A stretch of 64,000 nucleotides of DNA from Claveliimonas bilis (lineage in GTDB: Bacteria; Bacillota; Clostridia; Lachnospirales; Lachnospiraceae), in contig NZ_AP024845.1 of NCBI RefSeq assembly GCF_020892095.1, forward strand, positions 1,116,001 to 1,180,000, given 5' to 3'. How positions within the stretch are numbered: the stretch's first letter is position 1; every line of letters starts with the position of its first letter. A program made the position numbers and the translations under genes. This document shows positions 1 to 9,251 of this stretch, piece after piece. The notes beneath the pieces were generated by a model. It was given only the letters and a program-made list of their open reading frames with translations. It was not told the DNA's origin and did no database searches.

Positions 1-458
1 GGACGCGCATCTTTCGCTACTCTCTCTACGATCCGGGCACATTCCTGTCCGATTTCCCGATACCGCTCCAACTCTTTTTGGCTAAGCTGCATCCGAAGAT
101 CCACAAGCTCTCCCTGGACATATACAGTATCGGAAATACCTGTATCGGAAGCATACTTCTTTCCCCTGCAGCAGTCTGCAAGAAAGCCGTCAAGAGTCTC
201 ATACCACGGGGCAAGAATACACTCTGCCCCCAGAGCATTCTGCTCTTCACTCATTCTCGGGCAGTCGCTGCTGTCAGCAATCATCTTCACTTTCCCGGAT
301 TTTTCGATCACAAGAAATGCAATGCCCACTTCCCCATTGGTCACTACTGCATTTGCGTTCTCTTCTGTGATCCATTTGAAATTATCTCTTCTTCCGAGAA
401 CGACGCCTTCATAAGAAGTCGTTCCCAGCCACTTTACAATTTTCTCTAAATTGCTCAT
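1..458 (-). CDS. M24-family (Xaa-Pro type) metallopeptidase, N-terminal part
   Basis: The reading frame starts at an ATG whose complement is 456-458 and runs off the left edge, so only about 152 residues are seen. It begins MSNLEKIVKWLGTTSYEGVV and resembles the creatinase/prolidase-type N-terminal domain that precedes the M24 'pita-bread' catalytic domain; the catalytic metal ligands would lie outside the window. It starts 3 bases after the stop of the upstream dehydrogenase gene, so the two are probably cotranscribed. Family assignment rests on the N-terminal domain only; a prolidase/aminopeptidase P-like hydrolase of the cytoplasm is likely, but a creatinase-type enzyme is possible. Confidence 0.6.
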   Translation of the reverse strand, partial: MSNLEKIVKWLGTTSYEGVVLGRRDNFKWITEENANAVVTNGEVGIAFLVIEKSGKVKMIADSSDCPRMSEEQNALGAECILAPWYETLDGFLADCCRGKKYASDTGISDTVYVQGELVDLRMQLSQKELERYREIGQECARIVERVAKDAR

Positions 459-461
459 TTT

Positions 462-1526
462 CTATTCCATCTCCATATTTACACATACTTTTCCCGTCTT
501 TCCTGTGGCAAATACACGATATGCTTCTTCTGTCTGGCTAAGAGGATACCGATGTGTAATAATCTGGCTTGGATGGATCTTCTTGCGGTCAAGAAATTCA
601 ACCAGGCGCTCCATGTTTGCCACGGATGTTACCCAGGATCCGTGAAGAGTCAGATTTTTGTGAAGCAGAAGCGGACTTGGTTCAAAAGATACCGTGCCCT
701 GTTCTCCAAGGAACACAACCTGCCCCCACATTCTTGCAACCTCCAGACATCTGTGCCGTCCGATAGCGCTTCCGGAGCAGTCAATGGCAACTTCCACTCC
801 CTTGCCGCCTGTATATTCCATAACATTTTTCACTGCATCGTCATCACCCATAAATACCTGGTCTGCTCCGATCTGTCTTGCCATCTCAAGGCGCTCCTTG
901 GCAATATCAACGCCGATCGTCTCGGCTCCCATAGCCTTTGCCAGGATCAGGGCCGCCTGTCCTACAGGGCCAAGTCCCATAACAAGAACACGGTCGCGTC
1001 CTGATACATTCGCCCTCAAAAGTCCCTGATATGCTGTTCCGAATCCGCAGGCAATCATGGCACCGTCTTCATAAGTAAGAAATTCCGGCAGATGAATGCA
1101 GGTCGACACATCCGCTACCATATACTCTGCAAGCGCGCCGTCTCTCTGCCATCCGTAAGCCCGTCTCTCCGGCTGCTGACAGTTGATGAAAAATCCCTTC
1201 CGGCACTCGTCACAGTATCCGCATCCCTGGATATGGTATACAACTACCCTGTCGCCTTCCTTAAAATCCAGGACGCCTTCTCCAACCTGTACTACCTGGC
1301 CGCTGGGCTCGTGTCCTGCAATCACATTGTCATATCTTGCTCCCCCGGTCTTATCCGTATGTTCATGATAAATAAATTTAAGGTCACTTCCGCACAGGCT
1401 TGCTGCCTTCATTTTCAAAAGCACCTGTCCGTATCCCGGCTTCGGCACATCCTGTTCCACCTGCTCTACCCGGTCGCCTCCCGGCAGTTTCATACCGATC
1501 ATTTTTTTTGGCACTTCATAACTCAT
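462..1526 (-). CDS. Zinc-dependent medium-chain dehydrogenase (sorbitol/threonine dehydrogenase-like)
   Basis: A 354-residue MDR alcohol dehydrogenase that would oxidise a polyol or secondary alcohol with NAD(P). Visible: catalytic zinc ligands C45 (LCGSD) and H72-E73 (GHEPSG), a structural-zinc loop with cysteines at 102, 105, 108 and 116, and a Rossmann motif GLGPVGQ near 180. I chose the start MSYEVPKK because AAGGAGGAG lies just upstream; a longer frame to 1613 has no such site. It lies 3 bases upstream of the M24 peptidase gene. An AraC-family gene follows upstream across a repeat region, which may point to sugar-responsive control. Substrate is not deducible. Confidence 0.85.
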   Translation of the reverse strand: MSYEVPKKMIGMKLPGGDRVEQVEQDVPKPGYGQVLLKMKAASLCGSDLKFIYHEHTDKTGGARYDNVIAGHEPSGQVVQVGEGVLDFKEGDRVVVYHIQGCGYCDECRKGFFINCQQPERRAYGWQRDGALAEYMVADVSTCIHLPEFLTYEDGAMIACGFGTAYQGLLRANVSGRDRVLVMGLGPVGQAALILAKAMGAETIGVDIAKERLEMARQIGADQVFMGDDDAVKNVMEYTGGKGVEVAIDCSGSAIGRHRCLEVARMWGQVVFLGEQGTVSFEPSPLLLHKNLTLHGSWVTSVANMERLVEFLDRKKIHPSQIITHRYPLSQTEEAYRVFATGKTGKVCVNMEME

Positions 1527-1964
1527 ATCCGTTCTCCTCCTTAAATGAATACTTAAGAATGCGGGTTCCCAAACAAAGAACTTCCGCGAATCACTGAATG
1601 ATTTCTTACCCATATCTTAATACTTTCAGATCACATCCAAAATTAATTATCCTTCAAATTGATGGACTATATTCCTATTTATTCAGCCATGCGTACGACA
1701 AATCAGATGGCCGCGCAAGTTTACTTGCGAAGGACATCTGATGTAGTCGGACATATGGCGTTTAGCCTTAAGCGAGGATTTAGCTGCGCTAGCAGCGAAA
1801 CAGCAGCGTACGCTGCGAATCCGAGCTTCCTGGCTGAATAAATAGGATATTCCCAGACCTACGGCGTTTAGCCATAAGCGAGGATTTAGCTGCGCTAGCA
1901 GCGAAATGGGCAGCGTCAGCTGCCAATCCGAGCTTCCTGGCTGAATAAATAGTAATTGCCTCTC
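1527..1964. other. Intergenic stretch dominated by palindromic repeats
   Basis: About 440 bases between the dehydrogenase start and the AraC stop. Positions 1675-1952 are filled by inverted and tandem repeats described separately. A 60-codon plus-strand open frame (1659-1841) is repeat sequence without a convincing ribosome site and is not called. Confidence 0.7.
1675..1952. repeat. Tandem duplication of a ~90 bp palindromic unit with an inverted end copy
   Basis: Two direct units, about 1757-1845 and 1863-1952, share GGCGTTTAGCC, AAGCGAGGATTTAGCTGCGC, an inner hairpin around TAGCTGCGCTAGCAGCGA and the tail TGGCTGAATAAATAG. The tail recurs in inverse orientation at 1675-1689 (CTATTTATTCAGCCA), so the whole block can fold as nested hairpins. 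The segment 1707-1740 contains further small palindromes. No coding is evident; this looks like an intergenic repeat family. Confidence 0.75.
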
Positions 1965-2855
1965 TTATGGCTGGATCAGCTCTTTTTCCCGGTATTCTTT
2001 CGGCGAAACGCCTACCATCTTTTTGAAGATCCGCGAAAAATAGTAAGGATCATTATAGCCGAGTCTTTGTCCGATATCCACAATATAAAGATTGGTGGAT
2101 TTCAAAAGCTTGCAGGCCTCCTGCATCTTCAGATTAATAAAAAAATCCACCGGAGCACGGCCGGTATATTTCTTAAAAGCGGCATTGATATAACTCTTCG
2201 ACAGCTTCAGCTCATCGGCAATATCCTGCAGTTTCAGATTCTCATGCAGGTGTTTGTACATATATCTCACGGCAGCAGTGACATGCCGGTTCTGTTCGCT
2301 GGCCTCATCTGCCTTTTCCCGAAAATAAATTTCTGAAAGGATCAGCATGAGCACCTGGGAAATATAGATAAAATTTCCCAGCGTATAGTTGCGCTCCAGC
2401 ACCTGAAACAACAGATCAAACAGCGTAATGATCCGGCTCTGGGCATGTCGGGAATTGATCTTTGTCACTTTCTTTTCCTCTAACGGGAAATATCCCACAT
2501 TCTCCCCTTTAAAATGCACCCAGAAAATACTCCATGGATTCTTTTCATCTGCATAGTACCTGTGTCCTTGGCCTCCCGGAATGCAGAACGCCTCCCGTTC
2601 ATGAAGCACGTATTTTTCCTCTCCCACATGGATATAGCCTTCACCCTCCACACAATAGATCAGAATATATTCCGGTGTCCCCTCCTCCCTTTCTCTGTAG
2701 TGGTGGCGCGCCCTGGGAAAAAATCCGATATCCGTCAGGTACATCCCCTTTATCAGCGGATGCCCTGCATAGTTTCCAAAGGACTCTGTAGGAATGATAA
2801 AATACTGCTCATCCACAAAACCGTCTTTTTTCTTTTTCTCGTTTTTTTCCATCAT
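1965..2855 (-). CDS. AraC-family transcriptional regulator
   Basis: A 296-residue regulator with an N-terminal cupin-like ligand domain (EGEGYIHVGEEKYVLHE near 90-107) and a C-terminal double helix-turn-helix domain (about 195-290): LQDIADELKLSKSYINAAFKK, then IVDIGQRLGYNDPYYFSRIF with the typical GVSPKEYRE end. It probably senses a sugar or glycoside. It is divergent from the DUF5107-TPR gene across 125 bases that contain a direct repeat (2901-2910 and 2926-2935), so regulation of that gene is the simplest inference. The start may be the first or second of two adjacent ATGs; no strong ribosome site decides. Confidence 0.88.
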   Translation of the reverse strand: MMEKNEKKKKDGFVDEQYFIIPTESFGNYAGHPLIKGMYLTDIGFFPRARHHYREREEGTPEYILIYCVEGEGYIHVGEEKYVLHEREAFCIPGGQGHRYYADEKNPWSIFWVHFKGENVGYFPLEEKKVTKINSRHAQSRIITLFDLLFQVLERNYTLGNFIYISQVLMLILSEIYFREKADEASEQNRHVTAAVRYMYKHLHENLKLQDIADELKLSKSYINAAFKKYTGRAPVDFFINLKMQEACKLLKSTNLYIVDIGQRLGYNDPYYFSRIFKKMVGVSPKEYREKELIQP

Positions 2856-2900
2856 GTTATGATAATAGCAACTTTATGGAATATTGTCCATCATTACAAA

Positions 2901-2935
2901 CGATATGATATTTTTCCCCAAAGACAGATATGATA
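2901..2935 (+). promoter_or_regulatory. Direct repeat in the AraC / DUF5107 intergenic region, candidate operator
   Basis: CGATATGATA (2901-2910) and AGATATGATA (2926-2935) are repeated with 25-base spacing in the shared upstream region. AraC-family proteins typically bind direct repeats of about this kind, so this is a plausible site; TATGAT can also serve as a -10 box. Confidence 0.4.
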
Positions 2936-2980
2936 CTTTAATGACAACAGATCAATCACAACAAATAAGGAGTGAATATT

Positions 2981-5900
2981 ATGAACGCATCAGTAAATGT
3001 CTGGGAAGAAAATGTCGTTATCCCCACTTATAAAGTCTATCCGCCGGAAAAAGGGCCTCTGTTTATTGAGAACCGCGCATATCAGGGAAGCAGCGGAAAA
3101 GTATACCCCCTCCCTGTCACGGAGAAGATTTCGGATGAAAAAGAGGATGTAAGCTATCATGCTGTTTTTCTGGGAAATGATTTTCTGAAAGTCATGGTGT
3201 TCCCGGAACTTGGCGGAAGGATCCAGCGAGCCTATGACAAAACTAACGACTATGATTTTGTCTATTACAATCATGTGATCAAACCGGCTCTTGTGGGACT
3301 TACCGGCCCCTGGATCTCCGGGGGAATCGAGTTTAACTGGCCCCAGCACCATCGCCCCAGCACTTATTCTCCTGTAGACTATTCCTTCTGCAAAAATGAA
3401 GATGGCTCTGCTACTGTTTTTGTCAGCGAGACAGATAAAATGTACGGTACAAAAGGCATGGCTTCCTTTACCCTGTATCCCGATAAAGCTTACATAGAGA
3501 TCAAGGGGCGTCTGTTCAACGGCACAGATACTCCCCAGACATTTCTGTGGTGGGCAAATCCGGCTGTCCCGGTAAACGACCATACCTACTCTGTCTTTCC
3601 GCCGGATGTGCACGCAGTGATGGATCACGGAAAACGCGCCGTATCTACCTTCCCTATTGCAACGGGAGAATACTATAAATATGATTACTCCGCAGGAATT
3701 GATATTTCCATGTATAAAAATATCAAAGTTCCTACTTCTTATATGGCAGCTCATTCTGACTTTGACTTTATCGGAAACTATGATGAAGAGAAAAAAGCGG
3801 GTCTTCTCCATGTGGCAGACCACCACATCTCTCCGGGCAAAAAACAGTGGACATGGGGAAATGCTGATTTCGGACGTGCCTGGGACCGCAACCTCACTGA
3901 CGCTGACGGGCCGTATATCGAACTGATGACCGGCGTTTTTGCCGACAACCAGCCGGACTTTACGTGGCTGAAGCCTTATGAGGAAAAAACATTTGTACAA
4001 TATTTCATGCCCTACAAAGGCGTGGGAAGAGTGAAAAATGCAACCAAGGATGCCATGATCAACTTTACCGTAGAGGATGGAACCGCCAATCTTCTCCTCT
4101 ATACATCCGGATGCTTTGACAATCTTCGTCTGACTGTTTCCAGAAACGGAGAACTGCTCTATGAAACAACACTGAACGCTGACCCCTGTGAATATTTTGA
4201 AGATTCCTTTGCCACAGATCTTACAAGCGCTGACGGCTGTGAAGTAACTGTGACAACCGAGCAGAACGAAATCCTGGTAAGCTATCAGGCCATAAAAGAA
4301 GAACTGGAACCCACCCCAGATCCGGCAGTTCCACTGGCTGCTCCCGAAGAACTGAAATCCACAGAGGAACTTTTCTTAGGGGCACAGCATCTGGAGCAGT
4401 ACCGCCATGCAACCTATGAGCCGGCAGACTATTATGAAGAAGGACTCCGCCGTGATCCTACCGATATCCGCCTGAACAACGGCTATGGTCTGCTTCTTCT
4501 CAAGAGAGGCCATTTTGAAAAAGCCAGGGAACATTTTGAAAAAGCCATCGAAAAACAGACCTGGAAAAATCCCAATCCTTACTACGGAGAGAGCTACTTT
4601 AATCTCGGGCTTGCCCTCAGATTTTTAGGCGAAGATGAAAAAGCCTTTGATGCTTTGTATAAATCCACCTGGAGCATGGAAACACAGAGCGGAGGATTTT
4701 ATCAGCTGGCTACCTTAAGCTGTAAGAAGCGCCTCTACAGCCAGGCACTGGAGTTTATTGACAAATCTCTCATTTACAACTGGCACAACATGAACGCCCG
4801 CACATTGAAAGCTGCTATTCTTCGTGCTCTTGAAAGAGACACGAAGAGCTTCCTGGCGGAAAGCCTTGAGATCGATCCGCTTTCCATGGGCTGTCTCTAC
4901 GAAAATGCAAAAGCAGAAAATGACATGGATGCCTGGGTAAATGTAATGCGCTCTCCTTCTCACAATTACCTGGAACTCTCCCTTCTTTATATGAAGGCGG
5001 GATTCTACCAGGACGCTGCAGATATTCTGGAAGCCTCACCGGAAAAAACGCCTATGACTTTCTACTACCAGGGATTTGTATTTACAGAAATGCAGGATAA
5101 CGAGAAGGCTGCTGCCGCTTTTATGAAGGCTGAAAAAGCGAACCCTGACTACTGTTTCCCAAATAAAGCAGAGGAAATCGTCATTCTTCAGCGTGCAGTA
5201 AAGGTTCTTGGCACTGCTCCGTATGCACACTACTATCTTGGACTTTTATTCTATGACAAAAAGCAGTACGCAGCTGCAGCTGCCCAGTGGGAAACTTCCG
5301 TTCAGGAAGACGGAACCTATGCAATGCCTTACCGCAATCTTGCCATTGCTTACTATAATAAAGAAAAAGATCCCGCTAAAGCGTTGGATGTCATGAAGAA
5401 AGCGCTGGAACTGGATCCGTCCTATCCCCGTTTCCTTCAGGAGTACGACCAGCTCCTTGCCAAAAATAATGTCTCTGTCAAAGAGCGGCTGTCCGTCCTT
5501 GAACAGTATCCGCATCTTCTGGAAGAAAGAGATGTCCTCTATCTGGAATACATTACACTGCTGAACAAAACCGGACAGTATGACAAAGCGCTCACCTGCC
5601 TGAAAGGACATATCTTCCATCCATGGGAAGGCGGAGAAGGCAAAGTAAGCGGTCAGTACCGCTATGCCCTCACAGAAAAAGCCCTTCAGGAAATGGATGC
5701 CGGAAACTACCGGGACGCAATCCGGCTTCTTACTGACACCTTTACTTATCCGGATAATCTGGGCGAAGGGAAACTGCCGAACGTACAGGATAACATGGCA
5801 GAATACTACATCGGCCGCTGCTACGAAGCGATGGACGAACAGGAAAAGGCCAAAGAATACTTTACCCGTGCATCCGAGGGCCTTTCCGAGCCTTCCGTTG

Positions 5901-6262
5901 CACTGTACTACAATGACCAGCCCTCTGACACCATTCTCTATCAGGGGCTTGCCAAAGACGCTCTGGGGCAGACCGACAAAGCAAAGCGGGATTACCACCA
6001 GCTGAAAGCCTTCGGAGAAAAACATATCTTTGACAAAGTATCCTATGATTACTTTGCTGTCTCCCTGCCGGAACTGGAAGTATTCCCCAATAACATCCAG
6101 ATGAGGAATACCATATACTGCCGCTACCTTATAGCTCTTGGCGAGATCGGTCTGAAACATTACAGCACCGCTTCCGGCATGCTGGATATGGTGCTTCAGA
6201 TGCAGGCAGACCATCAGGGTGCGATCCAGCATAAAGAACTGCTGAAACGCCTCCAGGAATAG
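2981..6262 (+). CDS. DUF5107 domain protein with C-terminal TPR repeats
   Basis: A 1093-residue cytoplasmic protein (no signal peptide seen). The first ~350 residues form a DUF5107-type, mutarotase-like beta-sandwich region (FPELGGRIQRAYDKTNDYDF, then GGIEFNWPQHHRPS); from about residue 450 to the end come TPR-like helical repeats (RLNNGYGLLLLKRGHFEKA, YGESYFNLGLALRFLGEDEKA, ALDVMKKALELDPSYPRF). Start chosen at the ATG with AAGGAG 8 bases upstream; a GTG three codons earlier overlaps that site. It faces an AraC gene and is followed by a hairpin. I know of no proven reaction for this family; the fold and regulator suggest carbohydrate binding or processing. Confidence 0.85.
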   Translation: MNASVNVWEENVVIPTYKVYPPEKGPLFIENRAYQGSSGKVYPLPVTEKISDEKEDVSYHAVFLGNDFLKVMVFPELGGRIQRAYDKTNDYDFVYYNHVIKPALVGLTGPWISGGIEFNWPQHHRPSTYSPVDYSFCKNEDGSATVFVSETDKMYGTKGMASFTLYPDKAYIEIKGRLFNGTDTPQTFLWWANPAVPVNDHTYSVFPPDVHAVMDHGKRAVSTFPIATGEYYKYDYSAGIDISMYKNIKVPTSYMAAHSDFDFIGNYDEEKKAGLLHVADHHISPGKKQWTWGNADFGRAWDRNLTDADGPYIELMTGVFADNQPDFTWLKPYEEKTFVQYFMPYKGVGRVKNATKDAMINFTVEDGTANLLLYTSGCFDNLRLTVSRNGELLYETTLNADPCEYFEDSFATDLTSADGCEVTVTTEQNEILVSYQAIKEELEPTPDPAVPLAAPEELKSTEELFLGAQHLEQYRHATYEPADYYEEGLRRDPTDIRLNNGYGLLLLKRGHFEKAREHFEKAIEKQTWKNPNPYYGESYFNLGLALRFLGEDEKAFDALYKSTWSMETQSGGFYQLATLSCKKRLYSQALEFIDKSLIYNWHNMNARTLKAAILRALERDTKSFLAESLEIDPLSMGCLYENAKAENDMDAWVNVMRSPSHNYLELSLLYMKAGFYQDAADILEASPEKTPMTFYYQGFVFTEMQDNEKAAAAFMKAEKANPDYCFPNKAEEIVILQRAVKVLGTAPYAHYYLGLLFYDKKQYAAAAAQWETSVQEDGTYAMPYRNLAIAYYNKEKDPAKALDVMKKALELDPSYPRFLQEYDQLLAKNNVSVKERLSVLEQYPHLLEERDVLYLEYITLLNKTGQYDKALTCLKGHIFHPWEGGEGKVSGQYRYALTEKALQEMDAGNYRDAIRLLTDTFTYPDNLGEGKLPNVQDNMAEYYIGRCYEAMDEQEKAKEYFTRASEGLSEPSVALYYNDQPSDTILYQGLAKDALGQTDKAKRDYHQLKAFGEKHIFDKVSYDYFAVSLPELEVFPNNIQMRNTIYCRYLIALGEIGLKHYSTASGMLDMVLQMQADHQGAIQHKELLKRLQE

Positions 6263-6280
6263 AACCCACCCTGCAATTTG

Positions 6281-6330
6281 CAAGGGAGCGTACAGCTTGA
6301 TCACAGGCTGTCCGCTCCCTTGACTTTTCC
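6281..6330 (+). terminator. Rho-independent terminator after the DUF5107 gene
   Basis: Perfect 10-base stem CAAGGGAGCG (6281-6290) with CGCTCCCTTG (6313-6322), extended inside by ACAGC/GCTGT, followed by a moderately T-rich stretch. Confidence 0.7.
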
Positions 6331-6349
6331 TCTTATCCGGTGTTATGGT
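6320..6349 (+). promoter_or_regulatory. Candidate sigma-A promoter for the aminopeptidase P gene
   Basis: TTGACT (6320-6325), 18-base spacer, TATGGT (6344-6349), about 45 bases before the start codon. It overlaps the end of the preceding terminator stem. Confidence 0.45.
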
Positions 6350-6393
6350 CTATTTATAGGTGAAAATGACAGCAAAGAAATGGAGGCCTCTTA

Positions 6394-8193
6394 ATGAATA
6401 CGATCATCAATCAGCGCCTGGCTCTGCTTCGCAGCGTCATGGCAGAAAAGCAATTATCTGCATATTACATTCCCACCGCCGACTATCATCTCTCTGAATA
6501 TGTAGGAGAGCATTTTAAATTCCGTGCATGGCTGTCCGGATTTACAGGATCGGCAGGAACCCTTGTGGTCCTGCCCGATGAGGCGGGCCTTTGGACAGAC
6601 GGGCGCTATTTTCTTCAGGCGGAGCAGCAGCTTAATGGCACCGGTATCACACTCTATAAAATGCAGATGCCGGGAGTCCCTTCCGTCGAAGAATTTCTGA
6701 CTTCCCGCTTAAGCGCCGGAAGCTGTGTCGGCTTTGACGGACGGACGCTTTCCGCCTCTGCCGGTGAGGAACTGGCTGAGACACTGGCAAAAAAACAAAT
6801 CCGCCTGGATGCTTCTCTTGACCTGGCATCCACTATCTGGGAAAATCGGCCGTCTATGTCCAAAGAAAAAATCTGGATTTATGAAGAAACTTATGCGGGG
6901 CAGTCCGTCTCCTCCAAGTTGTCGGCTCTTCGCCAGGAAATGGTGAAAAGAGACGCAGACACCCATATCATATGCGCACTGGATGAGATTGCATGGCTCT
7001 TTAACTTAAGAGGCAGCGATGTGGACTATAATCCTGTCTTTTTGTCTTATGCAGTCATTGAAAAAGAGAAGGCGTTTCTTTTTACAGACATGGAAAAACT
7101 GGATGCGGACACTTGCCGGTATATCGAAAGGCAGGACGTTCAGATCCTTCCCTATGATTCCGTTTATGATTTCATCAGACACTATAGCAACAGCAGCGTA
7201 CTGCTTTCAAAATCCCAGCTTAATTATACTCTTTTTCATATTCTGAAAGAGGGAGGCGCTTCTATTTTGTGCAGCCCGGATCCGGTTACCGGTTTCAAGG
7301 CTGCGAAAAACGAAACCGAGATCTCCTGGAGCAAAAAGGCCCATATCAAAGATGGCGTTATCATGGTCCGTTTTATGAAATGGCTGAAAGAACAGATCCA
7401 AAACGGCTGCCCTCTCACCGAGGCCAGCGCTGCAGCCTATCTGGATGGACTAAGAAAAGCCGCTCCCGGGAGCCTGGGGCTTAGTTTTGAGACTATCAGC
7501 GGTTATGGCCCTCATGGAGCTATTGTCCACTATGCGGTCACAAAAGAGACAGATATTCCTCTGAAAGCCCGGGGCCTTTACCTGGTGGATTCCGGAGGTC
7601 AGTATATCGAAGGAACCACTGACATTACACGCACCTTTGCCCTCGGTCCCCTTACCGCTGAGGAAAAGAAGCATTTCGCCCTGGTTCTTCGCTGTATGCT
7701 AAGCCTTATGTCTGCAGTATTTCCGGAAGGAGTCTGCTTCCAGAACCTGGATGCTCTGGCAAGAACTCCCCTGTGGCAGCAGGGTCTTGACTATCTCCAC
7801 GGCACCGGACATGGAGTGGGGCATTTATTAAACGTACACGAAGGACCAAACAGCTTCAATTGGAGAATGCGAAGCGGCACAGATCCTGTACCGGTACGTG
7901 CCGGCATGATCACCACCGATGAACCCGGCGTCTACATCTCCGGCAAACATGGGATCCGTCTGGAAAACGAACTGCTGTGTCTGGAAAAAGAAAGGACAGA
8001 CTATGGAACTTTCCTGTGCTTTGAGCCTCTCACTCTGGCCCCCATAGATCTGGACGCCCTAGATCCTTCGCTCATCAGTGATTTTGAACGGCAAATCCTT
8101 AACTCCTACCATAAGAAAGTTTATGAGACACTTTCTCCTTATCTGACATCAGAAGAGAAACAATGGCTGGCCGGATATACCAGAAAAATATAG
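6394..8193 (+). CDS. Aminopeptidase P family Xaa-Pro peptidase (M24B)
   Basis: A 599-residue three-domain aminopeptidase P, the usual size of the long form, which removes the N-terminal residue from peptides with proline second. Two creatinase-N-like domains are followed by an M24 catalytic domain of about 200 residues with the metal-ligand motifs in order: YLVDSGGQYIEGTTDITRTF, GTGHGVGHLLNVHEGP, TTDEPGVYISGKHGIRLENE. The start ATG has GGAGG upstream. Monocistronic by position, between its own candidate promoter and that of the next gene. Confidence 0.93.
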   Translation: MNTIINQRLALLRSVMAEKQLSAYYIPTADYHLSEYVGEHFKFRAWLSGFTGSAGTLVVLPDEAGLWTDGRYFLQAEQQLNGTGITLYKMQMPGVPSVEEFLTSRLSAGSCVGFDGRTLSASAGEELAETLAKKQIRLDASLDLASTIWENRPSMSKEKIWIYEETYAGQSVSSKLSALRQEMVKRDADTHIICALDEIAWLFNLRGSDVDYNPVFLSYAVIEKEKAFLFTDMEKLDADTCRYIERQDVQILPYDSVYDFIRHYSNSSVLLSKSQLNYTLFHILKEGGASILCSPDPVTGFKAAKNETEISWSKKAHIKDGVIMVRFMKWLKEQIQNGCPLTEASAAAYLDGLRKAAPGSLGLSFETISGYGPHGAIVHYAVTKETDIPLKARGLYLVDSGGQYIEGTTDITRTFALGPLTAEEKKHFALVLRCMLSLMSAVFPEGVCFQNLDALARTPLWQQGLDYLHGTGHGVGHLLNVHEGPNSFNWRMRSGTDPVPVRAGMITTDEPGVYISGKHGIRLENELLCLEKERTDYGTFLCFEPLTLAPIDLDALDPSLISDFERQILNSYHKKVYETLSPYLTSEEKQWLAGYTRKI

Positions 8194-8214
8194 TTCGTTT
8201 CATCTAACTTTTAT

Positions 8215-8243
8215 TTGACATTTCCCATGAAACTTGCTAATAT
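8215..8243 (+). promoter_or_regulatory. Sigma-A promoter for the ArsP_2-type permease gene
   Basis: TTGACA (8215-8220), 17-base spacer, TAATAT (8238-8243); the start codon is at 8283. Confidence 0.65.
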
Positions 8244-8282
8244 TTTCAAGATATCGTGAGTTTTGATTCAAAAGGAGTTTAC

Positions 8283-9131
8283 ATGGAATTACTGGAACAC
8301 GTTTTTATACACACTGTAAATGATACGATCCGTATGCTGCCGTTCCTGTTTGTCGCCTTCCTTCTCCTGGAAGCGCTGGAGCACTACTCCAGCTCATGGA
8401 TCCGGCAGACCCTTATCAAACTGGAAAAGGCAGGTCCCATTGTAGGCGCTCTGTTCGGCTGTATACCTCAATGCGGCTTCTCTGTCATGGCAGCCAACCT
8501 TTATGCAGGCGGAGTCGTTTCTCTTGGCACACTCCTGGCTGTATTTCTTGCCACATCAGACGAAGCGCTTCTTATCCTCATGGCCCATCCCGGCTATGAG
8601 AGGGATATTTTCTTTCTTCTCATTGTAAAGGTAATTATCGCGGTTATTGCAGGATATCTGGCCGATATTTTCTTTGCCCGTTTCATCTGTACAAAAAAGG
8701 AAATCGGTGATCTGTGCCACCACTGCGGCTGCCATGACCATCATGGCATTATCCGCCCGGCTCTGAATCATACTGTAAAGCTGTTTGCCTATATTTTTGT
8801 TTTTACCGGAATCCTCACTTTTGTCATTGAGGCTGCCGGTCTGGAGTCCGTTTCCTCCTTCCTTTTACAGGGCAGCATCTTTCAGCCCTTCCTGGCCGCG
8901 CTTCTTGGTTTTATCCCCAACTGCGCCGCTTCTGTCCTTTTAACAGAACTTTATCTGGGAGGCGCTCTCTCCTTTGCTTCTGTGATAGCAGGCCTTTGTA
9001 CCAACGCCGGAATCGGACTGATCGTTCTTTTTAAGGTAAACGGCAGCAAAAAAGAATGTCTCAAATTTGTTGTACTTCTCTACGCTGCTGCAGTTATCTC
9101 AGGCATTCTGCTGCATTTGGCAGGACTTTAA
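8283..9131 (+). CDS. ArsP_2-family membrane permease, putative manganese/heavy-metal transporter
   Basis: A 282-residue membrane protein with about eight to ten hydrophobic segments. Two similar halves each carry a motif around a conserved Cys (GCIPQCGFSVMAANLYAGG and GFIPNCAASVLLTELYLGG), the pattern of the ArsP_2/putative manganese transporter family. A cytoplasmic loop between the halves is rich in Cys and His (CHHCGCHDHH), which could bind metal. Start placed at the ATG after AAAAGGAG; a frame extending 9 codons upstream has no site. Metal specificity and direction are not deducible from sequence. Confidence 0.75.
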   Translation: MELLEHVFIHTVNDTIRMLPFLFVAFLLLEALEHYSSSWIRQTLIKLEKAGPIVGALFGCIPQCGFSVMAANLYAGGVVSLGTLLAVFLATSDEALLILMAHPGYERDIFFLLIVKVIIAVIAGYLADIFFARFICTKKEIGDLCHHCGCHDHHGIIRPALNHTVKLFAYIFVFTGILTFVIEAAGLESVSSFLLQGSIFQPFLAALLGFIPNCAASVLLTELYLGGALSFASVIAGLCTNAGIGLIVLFKVNGSKKECLKFVVLLYAAAVISGILLHLAGL

Positions 9132-9154
9132 AAAAACGACTTACGCAACAAAGA

Positions 9155-9210
9155 GGATGTCCCAAAACTATGAATTTTTAGATTTATAGAAAAGGGACAT
9201 CCTTTTCTTT
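9155..9210. terminator. Stem-loop at the left end of the IS, terminator-like
   Basis: AGGATGTCCC near 9154 pairs perfectly with GGGACATCCT near 9195-9204, followed by TTTTCTTTT on the plus strand. It could end transcription arriving from the permease gene, and lies after the transposase stop. Confidence 0.5.
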
Positions 9211-9251
9211 TATCAAAAAAACGCTTTAAGATCTAAAAACAGCACTGGTCC

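Noticed and set aside
1659-1841. 60-codon plus-strand frame in the repeat region
   Set aside because: It consists of palindromic repeat DNA, has no ribosome site and no protein-like composition.
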